Source: Mycobacterium lacus
Lineage (GTDB): Bacteria > Actinomycetota > Actinomycetes > Mycobacteriales > Mycobacteriaceae
Direction: 5' to 3'
Assembly (NCBI RefSeq): GCF_010731535.1
Contig: NZ_AP022581.1
Coordinates: 2,799,952 to 2,863,951, forward strand
DNA: 64,000 bases
Positions 58,072-64,000 of the stretch are shown here, piece by piece (positions within the stretch are counted from its first letter, which is position 1; each line of letters starts with the position of its first letter). Made by a program: the position numbers and the translations under genes. A model generated the notes under the pieces. The model did not search any database. It worked only from the letters and a program-made list of their open reading frames with translations, and was not told the DNA's origin.

Positions 58072-58868
58072 ACGGCCACTGGCGCCTTTATCGCCGGATG
58101 CGGATCGTAGTTCTTGACGACGATATCGTCGTAGGTGTAGTCGAAGATCGAATCCCTAGGCGCTAGAACGAGTTCCGGATACGGCCGCGGGTCGCGCGTG
58201 AGCTGGAGCTGTACCTGCTCGACGTGGTTGTCGTAGATGTGGCAGTCGCCGCCGGTCCAGACGAACTCGCCGACGTCCAGGTCGGCCTGGGCGGCCATCA
58301 TGTGCGTCAGCAGGGCGTAGCTGGCGATGTTGAACGGCACACCGAGGAACAGGTCGGCGCTGCGCTGGTAGAGCTGACAGCTCAGCCGCCCGTCGGCGAC
58401 GTAGAACTGGAAGAACGCGTGACACGGCGGCAGCGCCATCCGCGGGATGTCGCCGACGTTCCATGCCGACACGATGATGCGCCGGGAATCAGGGTCTGTG
58501 CGCAGCAAATCCAGCGCCGCGCTGATCTGGTCGATGTGCTCACCTGAAGGCACCGGCCAGGATCGCCACTGCACGCCGTAGATCGGCCCGAGATCGCCTG
58601 TGTCACTGGCCCACTCGTCCCATATGGTGACTCCATGTTCGTGTAGCCACCCGACGTTGGAGTCGCCGCGCAAGAACCACAGCAACTCGTAGACCACCGA
58701 CTTGAAATGCACCCTCTTGGTGGTGAGCAGCGGGAAGCCGGCCGCCAGGTCGTAACGCAATTGCTGACCGAACAAGCTGCGGGTGCCGGTGCCGGTACGG
58801 TCGGCTTTGGCCGCACCCCTGTCGAGCACCACGCGCAGCAAATCCTCGTAGGGCGTGGCAATCCGCAC
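58068..58868 (-). CDS. thyA: Thymidylate synthase ThyA
   Basis: A 266-residue classical thymidylate synthase. The nucleophile Cys149 is in [13 protein letters not shown], the dUMP-binding [20 protein letters not shown] follows, and [11 protein letters not shown] is at 24-34. It methylates dUMP and produces dihydrofolate, which the overlapping dfrA product recycles. GTG at 58868 is the frame start; the M. tuberculosis protein starts three residues later. It is divergent from the dienelactone hydrolase gene across a 56-bp tandem repeat. Confidence 0.95.
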   Translation of the reverse strand: MRIATPYEDLLRVVLDRGAAKADRTGTGTRSLFGQQLRYDLAAGFPLLTTKRVHFKSVVYELLWFLRGDSNVGWLHEHGVTIWDEWASDTGDLGPIYGVQWRSWPVPSGEHIDQISAALDLLRTDPDSRRIIVSAWNVGDIPRMALPPCHAFFQFYVADGRLSCQLYQRSADLFLGVPFNIASYALLTHMMAAQADLDVGEFVWTGGDCHIYDNHVEQVQLQLTRDPRPYPELVLAPRDSIFDYTYDDIVVKNYDPHPAIKAPVAV

Positions 58869-58881
58869 GCGGTCAGCTTAG

Positions 58882-59118
58882 CGGCGATCGCGAGCACGGC
58901 GAAGCCGGGCGCGGCGGGTCGGCGCCAAAGAATCCAGCGGCGATCGCGAGCACGGCGAAGCCGGGCGCGGCGGGTCGGCGCCAAAGAATCCAGCGGCGAT
59001 CGCGAGCACGGCGAAGCCGGGCGCGGCGGGTCGGCGCCAAAGAATCCAGCGGCGATCGCGAGCACGGCGAAGCCGGGCGCGGCGGGTCGGCGCCAAAGAA
59101 TCCAGCGGCGATCGCGAG
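58882..59118. repeat. 56-bp tandem repeat, four full copies plus a partial fifth
   Basis: The unit begins CGGCGATCGCGAGCACGGCG and ends CCAAAGAATCCAG. Exact copies start at 58882, 58938, 58994 and 59050; a 13-bp fifth copy starts at 59106. Each unit carries CGATCG and a GC-rich core GGCGCGGCGGGTCGGCG. The array fills almost the whole interval between thyA and the divergent hydrolase gene. Its size and intergenic placement resemble mycobacterial interspersed repetitive units (MIRU/VNTR). Confidence 0.92.
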
Positions 59119-59134
59119 GAGTAGAACGGGTGTC

Positions 59135-59881
59135 ATGCCGAAAGTCAGCGATCGCGTGGCAACTCCCGACGGCACTTGCAACGTCCGGTTATTCACCCCT
59201 GAAGGCTCGGATCTCCAAGGCCCATGGCCGGGGGTGATCATGTTCCCCGACGCGGGCGGCGTGCGCGAAACGTTCGACCAGATGGCGGCCAAGCTGGCCG
59301 GATTCGGTTATGCCGTGCTGCTGCCGGACGTGTACTACCGCGAGGGCGACTGGGCCCCGTTCGACATGGTCACCGTGTTCGGCGACGCGAAAGAACGCGC
59401 ACGGATCATGTTCATGATTGGCACCGTCACGCCGGATCGGATCACCCGCGACGCCGCCGCGTTCTTCGACTACCTGGCCAGCCGCCCCGAGGTCACCGGC
59501 CAGCGATTCGGCGTCTGCGGCTACTGCATGGGTGGGCGGATATCGGTGCTGGTGGCCGGCCGTCTTCCGGACCGGGTCGCCGCCGCGGCGTCGTTCCACG
59601 GCGGCGGCCTGGTGACCGACAGGCCGGACAGCCCGCACCTGCTGGCCGACCGGATGAGCGCGACCGTGTACGTCGGGGGAGCCGAGAACGACGCGTCGTT
59701 CACCCCCGAGCACGCCGAACGGCTTGACAAAGCGCTGACGGCGGCCGGCGTGCGGCACACCATCGAGTGGTACCCGGCCGCCCATGGCTTCGCGGTCCCG
59801 GATAACCCGCCCTACGACGCCGCCGCCGACGAGCGGCATTGGACCGCAATGGTGGACACTTTCGGCGCCGTGCTCGGCTAG
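59135..59881 (+). CDS. Dienelactone hydrolase family protein
   Basis: A 248-residue alpha/beta hydrolase of the dienelactone hydrolase family (Rv2765 position). The nucleophile is Cys131 in VCGYCMGGRIS, with the acid in the AENDASF region and His in PAAHGFAVP. DLH enzymes open lactones; many actinobacterial members act on other esters. Its start lies 17 bp after the tandem-repeat array. A perfect 22-bp hairpin follows the stop. Confidence 0.9.
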   Translation: MPKVSDRVATPDGTCNVRLFTPEGSDLQGPWPGVIMFPDAGGVRETFDQMAAKLAGFGYAVLLPDVYYREGDWAPFDMVTVFGDAKERARIMFMIGTVTPDRITRDAAAFFDYLASRPEVTGQRFGVCGYCMGGRISVLVAGRLPDRVAAAASFHGGGLVTDRPDSPHLLADRMSATVYVGGAENDASFTPEHAERLDKALTAAGVRHTIEWYPAAHGFAVPDNPPYDAAADERHWTAMVDTFGAVLG

Positions 59882-59892
59882 CCCCCGCGAGG

Positions 59893-59939
59893 AGTCGCAA
59901 AAGCCCCATTTTCGTGCCGAAAATGGGGCTTTTGCGACT
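59893..59939. terminator. Perfect 22-bp hairpin between convergent genes
   Basis: Arms at 59893-59914 and 59918-59939 are exact reverse complements around the 3-base loop TGC; each starts AGTCGCAAAAGCCCCATTTT on its own strand. It lies between the dienelactone hydrolase stop and the convergent acyl-CoA dehydrogenase stop, so it can serve both strands. The core matches the argA/ftsK hairpin. Confidence 0.85.
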
Positions 59940-59947
59940 GCTCACCA

Positions 59948-61045
59948 TTAAGAGACCGGGAGGTCGACCAACTCAGCTAGCCGGCTCCGGTGCCGATAGG
60001 CGGTGCCGAGGGCCAGCTGGTCGCTCTTGGCCCGCTTCAGGTACAGGTGCGCGGGATACTCCCACGTCATCCCGATGCCGCCATGCAACTGCACGCACTC
60101 CTCCGCGGCGTGCACCGCGACACCGCTGCAATAGGCCTGCGCGATGGCCACGGCGATGGCCGCGTCGTCGTCGCTGCGGGCACAGGTGTCGGCGGCGTAT
60201 CGAGCCGCCGCCGTGGCCGAACCGACCTCGAACCACAGATCCGCCAGCCGGTGCTTGATAGCCTGATACGAGCCGATCGCGCGGCCGAACTGCTTGCGGT
60301 CCTTGACGTAGGTCAGTGTGGTGTCGAAACACCACTGCGCGACCCCGAGTTGCTCGGACGCGAGCAGCGCCGCCCCCGTATGCAGTGCCGCCTGCACCGA
60401 AGCAGCCGCCGCCCCAACCCGCGACGACTCCACGCCCGAAAACCGCACGTCGGCAATCGGTCTGGTCATATCCAGCGCGAGCAGCGGCGACACCTCGAGG
60501 CCGGCCGCCTCGCGCGAAACGGTATGCAGCTCAAGCCCATCCGCGCCGGCGACCGGCACCACCAGCACGTCGGCCTCGCTGGCGCCCGCGACGGAGCTGA
60601 CGCGTCCGGTCAGCCCGTCGACTTCGTAGCTCACCCCGGCGACCGGATCGGCCGGCGCGGTGGACACCGGCACCACCAGCGCCGCGGTGATCGCACCGAC
60701 AGCCAACTCCGACAGGGTTTCGCTGTCGCCGGCATGCAGCAGCGCGACGGTGGCCAGCACGGCGCTGGACAGGAACGGCACCGGCGCGACGGCCCGGCCG
60801 ATCTCCTCCATGACGACTGCGGCCACGCGAGCACCCGCGCCGGCCCCACCGAGCGACTCGGGCACCAGCAGCCCCGCCACCCCCAGCTCGGCGGCCAGCG
60901 TTTGCCAGAGTGCCGAAAAGTCCGGTGGCGCCGAATCATAGGCACGCGCCACCAATTCCGGCGGGCACCTTTCGGCGAACAGGCACCGAACGCTGTCCCG
61001 CAACGCCTCCTCGGTGTCGGAGTAGAGCAGATCCCCGGTGCTCAC
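59948..61045 (-). CDS. Acyl-CoA dehydrogenase (second of a pair)
   Basis: A 365-residue acyl-CoA dehydrogenase. The C-terminal FAD/oligomer region has RKQFGRAIGSYQAIKHRLAD near residues 251-270 and LHGGIGMTWEYPAHLYLKRA near 325-344. The central substrate domain is poorly conserved and the usual catalytic Glu region is not obvious. This resembles one half of heteromeric (FadE-pair) dehydrogenases, such as those for steroid side chains. Its ATG overlaps the TGA of the upstream dehydrogenase. Substrate unknown. Confidence 0.88.
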   Translation of the reverse strand: MSTGDLLYSDTEEALRDSVRCLFAERCPPELVARAYDSAPPDFSALWQTLAAELGVAGLLVPESLGGAGAGARVAAVVMEEIGRAVAPVPFLSSAVLATVALLHAGDSETLSELAVGAITAALVVPVSTAPADPVAGVSYEVDGLTGRVSSVAGASEADVLVVPVAGADGLELHTVSREAAGLEVSPLLALDMTRPIADVRFSGVESSRVGAAAASVQAALHTGAALLASEQLGVAQWCFDTTLTYVKDRKQFGRAIGSYQAIKHRLADLWFEVGSATAAARYAADTCARSDDDAAIAVAIAQAYCSGVAVHAAEECVQLHGGIGMTWEYPAHLYLKRAKSDQLALGTAYRHRSRLAELVDLPVS

Positions 61046-62226
61046 CGCGGCAGGTCCTTCCAGGCGACGGTCTTGTCGACACGGTGCTCGCCCGGCAGGC
61101 CCAGCACCCGCTCGGAAATCGTGTTGCGCAGGATCTCCGAGGTGCCACCCTCGATCGAATTGCCGCGCGCCCGCAGGTAGCGATACCCGGGCCCGCGGCC
61201 GATCAGGTCGACCGTTTCGGGCCTGCGCAGGGTCCAGTCGTCGTAGCGCAGCCCGGATTCGGCATGCAGCTCGATCTCGAATCCGGAAATCGCTTGTGCG
61301 AGACGGGCAAAGGCCACCTTCATTCCGGCGCCCTGCGGGCCGGGCTGACCGGTGGCGGCCTGCTGCCGCAGCCGCTCACCGGTAAGGCGGACAACCTCGG
61401 CTTCGACCCACAGCCGCATCATCTCGTCGTGCATCGCCGGGTTGCGCAGCGCGGGCTCGTCTCGCCAGGCCGCGGTGACCCTGCCGATATGACCGCCCTC
61501 CCTGGGGATTCCGGTTCGCGAGCCAATGGCGACGCGCTCGTTGTTGAGTGTGGTCGTCGCCACCCGCCACCCGCCGCCTTCGGCGCCCAGCCGGTTCGCG
61601 TCGGGCACCCGGACGTCGGTCAGGAACACTTCGTTGAACTCCGCTTCGCCGGTGATCTGGCGCAGCGGACGGATGTCGATGCCCGGTTGCCTCATGTCAC
61701 ACAGGAAGTACGTCAGGCCAGCGTGTTTGGGCACGTCGGGGTTGGTGCGCGCGACAAGGATGGCCATCTGCGCGTGTTGCGCCATCGACGTCCACACCTT
61801 CTGCCCGTTGACAATCCAGTCGTCACCGTCGCGAACGGCCCGGGTTGCCACGGCGGCCAAGTCGGATCCGGCTCCCGGCTCGCTAAACAACTGGCAGTAC
61901 AGGTGTTCGCCAGTAAACAACGGGCGCAGGAACTTTCGCTTCTGTTCGTCGGTCCCGAACGCGGCGATCGTGGGTGCCGCCATGCCGATACCGATGATGT
62001 TCCTGCCGCCGCCTGGCGGCGGCGCGCCCGCGGCGGCCAGTTGGGCATCGACCTGCGCCTGATAGGTGGGCGGCAGGCCGAGCCCTCCGTTACCCCGCGG
62101 AAAGTGCACCCAGGCCAGGCCCGCGTCGAACCGCGCGCCAAGGAAATCTTGCGGGTCGCTGGTGATGGGGTCGTGCTCGTCGAGCAGCGCCCGCACCCTG
62201 GCCTGAAGGTCGGCTTCGGTAGTCAT
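61042..62226 (-). CDS. Acyl-CoA dehydrogenase (first of a pair)
   Basis: A 394-residue acyl-CoA dehydrogenase with the complete FAD motif YCQLFSEPGAGSDLAAVATR near residues 112-131, WIVNGQKVWTSMAQHAQMAI near 142-161 and the C-terminal EGGTSEILRNTISERVLGLP near 357-376. With the overlapping downstream partner it probably forms an alpha2beta2 FadE complex as known for cholesterol-ring and side-chain dehydrogenases. The 4-bp overlaps on both sides link it to the SDR gene. This pair is missing, from memory, between Rv2765 and Rv2766c in M. tuberculosis. Confidence 0.9.
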   Translation of the reverse strand: MTTEADLQARVRALLDEHDPITSDPQDFLGARFDAGLAWVHFPRGNGGLGLPPTYQAQVDAQLAAAGAPPPGGGRNIIGIGMAAPTIAAFGTDEQKRKFLRPLFTGEHLYCQLFSEPGAGSDLAAVATRAVRDGDDWIVNGQKVWTSMAQHAQMAILVARTNPDVPKHAGLTYFLCDMRQPGIDIRPLRQITGEAEFNEVFLTDVRVPDANRLGAEGGGWRVATTTLNNERVAIGSRTGIPREGGHIGRVTAAWRDEPALRNPAMHDEMMRLWVEAEVVRLTGERLRQQAATGQPGPQGAGMKVAFARLAQAISGFEIELHAESGLRYDDWTLRRPETVDLIGRGPGYRYLRARGNSIEGGTSEILRNTISERVLGLPGEHRVDKTVAWKDLPR

Positions 62227-62990
62227 CGGGCCTGAAAGCCCTGCGCCGGCCCGAGCAACAGGCCACCGTCGACGACCAGCGTCTCCCCGGTAATCCAGCT
62301 GGCCGCGTCCGAAACCAGGAAGGCGACCGCGTCGGCCACATCGGCCGGCTCACCGATCCTTCCGAGCGCAATCGAGCGCGCCAACGCGTCCTCGTGGTCC
62401 TTCCAGAGCGCCTCGGCGAGCCGGGTTCGCACCACGCCCGGGCAGATTGCATTGACCCGGATGCGCGGCGAAAGTTCCAGCGCCAGTTGCTTGGTGACGT
62501 GGATCAGCGCCGCCTTGGTGGCGTTGTACATGCCCATGGCCGGCGATTGGTGCATGCCGCCGACGGAGGCGGTGTTGACGATCGCGCCGCCGTGCTCACC
62601 CATCCATGACTTGACGACGAGCGACGTCCACAGCAACGGGGCCCACAGGTTGACGTCAAAGATCTTGCTGAAGCGGGCGTGGTCCTGGTCGATCAGCGGG
62701 CCGTACGCCGGGTTGGTGCCAGCGTTGTTGACCAGCATGTCCACGCCGCCGAAGCGTTCGAGCGTGAGGTCGATGCAGCGCCGCGCGGCCTCCTCGTCGA
62801 CCGCGTGCGCGCCCACGCCCACGGCCCGGTCTCCGACCTGCGCCGCCGCCGCATCGGCGGCCTCCTGCTTACGGGCGGTGAGCACCACGTTGGCGCCCGC
62901 CTCGGCCAGGCGTTGCCCGATCGCCAACCCGATTCCCCTGGAGGCGCCGGTGACTATCGCGGTGCGGCCGGTCAGATCCATTGAGGTCAT
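62223..62990 (-). CDS. Short-chain dehydrogenase/reductase (FabG-like)
   Basis: A 255-residue classical SDR (Rv2766c position). Cofactor motif TGASRGIGLAIGQRL near residues 13-27, NNAGTNPAYGPL near 90-101, catalytic Ser-Tyr-Lys with YNATKAALIHVTKQLALELS near 157-176, and the ending GETLVVDGG. It probably oxidises or reduces the hydroxyacyl product in the same pathway as the two dehydrogenases. ATG 62990 (MTSMDLTGRTAIV) is used; 62981 is an alternative. Confidence 0.9.
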   Translation of the reverse strand: MTSMDLTGRTAIVTGASRGIGLAIGQRLAEAGANVVLTARKQEAADAAAAQVGDRAVGVGAHAVDEEAARRCIDLTLERFGGVDMLVNNAGTNPAYGPLIDQDHARFSKIFDVNLWAPLLWTSLVVKSWMGEHGGAIVNTASVGGMHQSPAMGMYNATKAALIHVTKQLALELSPRIRVNAICPGVVRTRLAEALWKDHEDALARSIALGRIGEPADVADAVAFLVSDAASWITGETLVVDGGLLLGPAQGFQAR

Positions 62991-63047
62991 AGCGCCCGAT
63001 TCCTTGTGCCATGTTTTGCACATGCTTGGACGTGGTATGCGAAAAGA

Positions 63048-63407
63048 ATGTTAGCGAAATTCAACCTCATGAAACCACTGGTGGCGGCCGGGGCTATCGC
63101 TACAGCGATCGCTGCGGCACCAGCGGCGTCAGCCGGGGGTTTTACCGCTGGTTCTGCTGGTCCCCCGATGACCACCACTACGGTTACTCACTTCTTCCCA
63201 GCAAATGAACCCGGCGGCGGCGGCTGCGACGCCAACGGCAACTGCGGCTCCGGGGGCGTGAACAGCGGCCCGGGCGGCGGTCCCGGGGGCCAAGGCTGCA
63301 TCCCGGGCGTCGGTTGCGGTTCCGGCGGCCAGTTCTGGGGCCCCGACCTGGTGCCGGGCGGCGGCGGCTGCATCCCGGGCGTCGGCTGCGGCGGCGGCCA
63401 CGGATAG
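63048..63407 (+). CDS. Small secreted Gly-rich protein with three Cys-x5-Cys repeats
   Basis: A 119-residue protein. A signal peptide is clear: KPLVAAGAIATAIAAAPAASA, cleaved before GGFTAG. The mature part (about 90 residues) starts with a Thr-rich stretch (TTTTVTHFF) and then has three Gly-rich blocks each with a C-x5-C pair: GCDANGNCG, GCIPGVGCGSGG and GCIPGVGCGGG. I do not recognise the family; similar short Gly/Cys-rich secreted proteins occur in slow-growing mycobacteria. ATG 63048 or 63069 can start it. It is divergent from the SDR operon by 57 bp. Confidence 0.78.
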   Translation: MLAKFNLMKPLVAAGAIATAIAAAPAASAGGFTAGSAGPPMTTTTVTHFFPANEPGGGGCDANGNCGSGGVNSGPGGGPGGQGCIPGVGCGSGGQFWGPDLVPGGGGCIPGVGCGGGHG

Positions 63408-63591
63408 CAGGGGCGGCGGCGCCGTTCCGTCGGGGCTGTCGGCGCGACACCGGTGTAGGTTGCGACCGTTCGGGTGTCCAGTTCGGTTGCCGCACGGCCG
63501 ATTCGGAGCGCGATCTCGCCACGGTGGTCGGCCGCATAGCGGTCATGTTGCGGGCGCGGCGGTCAACCGAGCGACATGCCCCTTACTGGCG

Positions 63592-64000
63592 TCACACCAC
63601 CACTTGCTTGGGCATAACGATCGGCTTGAACCCGTATCGCGGGCCCGCGTAGGCACCGGTGCCCTTGGTTGCCGAGGCCATCCCCGGCATCCCGGGCATA
63701 CCGGCGATCGGCGCGGCTTCGTCGGGGACGGCCCAGCCGCTGCCTTCCAACGCTGTGGCGCCCGGAGTCATCGCCGGGGCGGCGCTGGACCAACTCGCCG
63801 GCACCGACAGGCCGCCGACCGCGGAGGCCTTGCCCAGACCCGCGACCATCGCTGTGCCGGCGCCCGCCGGTGTCACGGCTTGCGACAAGCTGGCTGCGCC
63901 CGCGGCGGCCGGGGCGGCGGCAGCAGCTGCGGGTGCGGCGCCGGCAAGAACATGGTGCAGGAGTACCGCGTTGGGGATGGTGTTCATGACAAACCACGCC
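63592..64000 (-). CDS. PPE family protein, C-terminal part (runs off the right edge)
   Basis: The minus-strand frame is open through base 64000 and ends at 63592. The last 131 residues show the PPE-SVP subfamily tail: GGLSVPASWSSAAPAMTPGA (SVP motif), then GMPGMPGMASATKGTGAYAG and GPRYGFKPIVMPKQVVV at the end. The conserved PPE domain lies outside the window. It matches the PPE43 (Rv2768c) position. PPE-SVP proteins are usually exported by ESX-5 with PE partners. It is convergent with the secreted Gly-rich gene, 184 bp away. Confidence 0.88.
   Translation of the reverse strand, partial: AWFVMNTIPNAVLLHHVLAGAAPAAAAAAPAAAGAASLSQAVTPAGAGTAMVAGLGKASAVGGLSVPASWSSAAPAMTPGATALEGSGWAVPDEAAPIAGMPGMPGMASATKGTGAYAGPRYGFKPIVMPKQVVV

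Noticed and set aside
58882..59118. Possible CRISPR array
   Set aside because: The 56-bp units are contiguous and identical with no unique spacers, and no cas genes are nearby; it is a plain tandem repeat.
58707..59292. Repetitive ORFs spanning the 56-bp array on both strands
   Set aside because: They exist only because the GC-rich repeat lacks stops; 56 is not a multiple of 3, so successive units are read in different frames.

Overview
The window is chromosomal DNA of a slow-growing Mycobacterium outside the M. tuberculosis complex. High-GC coding, mycobacterial families (IdeR, SigA/SigB, ClgR-PspA-PspM, PPE proteins, DUF3039/3093/3099/4192/4193) and the gene order all fit. From memory, the order follows M. 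tuberculosis Rv2697c (dut) to about Rv2768c (PPE43). The recA gene carries a 364-residue intein at the MFG/SPETT site used by M. leprae, M. kansasii, M. gastri and relatives, not at the M. tuberculosis site. A M. kansasii-group species is my best guess; this is inference.

Layout. 1-5.4 kb: dut (partial), DUF3093, DUF4193, cei-like envelope gene, suhB, ppgK and the principal sigma factor sigA. 5.4-7.9 kb: a ridA-family gene interrupted by a 1,999-bp IS1634-like element with a 6-bp target duplication. 7.9-17.9 kb: small zinc-motif proteins, a YihY membrane protein, sigB with an ECF-type promoter, ideR, DUF4192, sthA, a PAC2 protein, an alpha/beta hydrolase and a PhzF protein. 17.9-22.7 kb: nitrobindin-like protein, nrdR, the divergent SOS pair chiZ/lexA, and an LGFP-repeat envelope protein. 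22.7-31.1 kb: terC, fadE20, hflX, dapF, miaA, a dioxygenase-like gene, a broken PPE-MPTR gene and an EamA-like transporter. 31.5-38.6 kb: a DUF349 protein, a membrane protein, miaB, recX, recA with intein (LexA box plus PafBC-type promoter) and an intact FhuF-like gene. 38.7-47 kb: DUF3046, glycosyltransferase, ephG, DUF5313, the pspM-pspA-clgR envelope-stress operon, pgsA3, argA and ftsK. 47-52.6 kb: a monooxygenase/SDR/methyltransferase trio, then RNase J, dapA and thyX. 52.7-58.9 kb: a decayed vapBC pair and a tightly overlapping operon thyA-dfrA-HTH_42 protein-hsdS-small ORF-hsdM. 58.9-64 kb: a 56-bp tandem repeat, a dienelactone hydrolase, a three-gene acyl-CoA dehydrogenase/SDR operon, a small secreted Cys/Gly-repeat protein and the C-terminus of a PPE protein.

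How it works together. Much of the window concerns genome maintenance and stress: sigA/sigB, lexA/chiZ, recA/recX, nrdR, clgR-psp, thymidylate and folate synthesis (dut, thyX, thyA, dfrA), ftsK, and a type I DNA methyltransferase without a visible restriction subunit. Lysine/peptidoglycan precursor genes (dapA, dapF) and tRNA modification genes (miaA, miaB) are interspersed. Three loci are decaying: ridA (IS plus an independent frameshift), a PPE-MPTR gene and vapC. No tRNA, rRNA or CRISPR array was seen.
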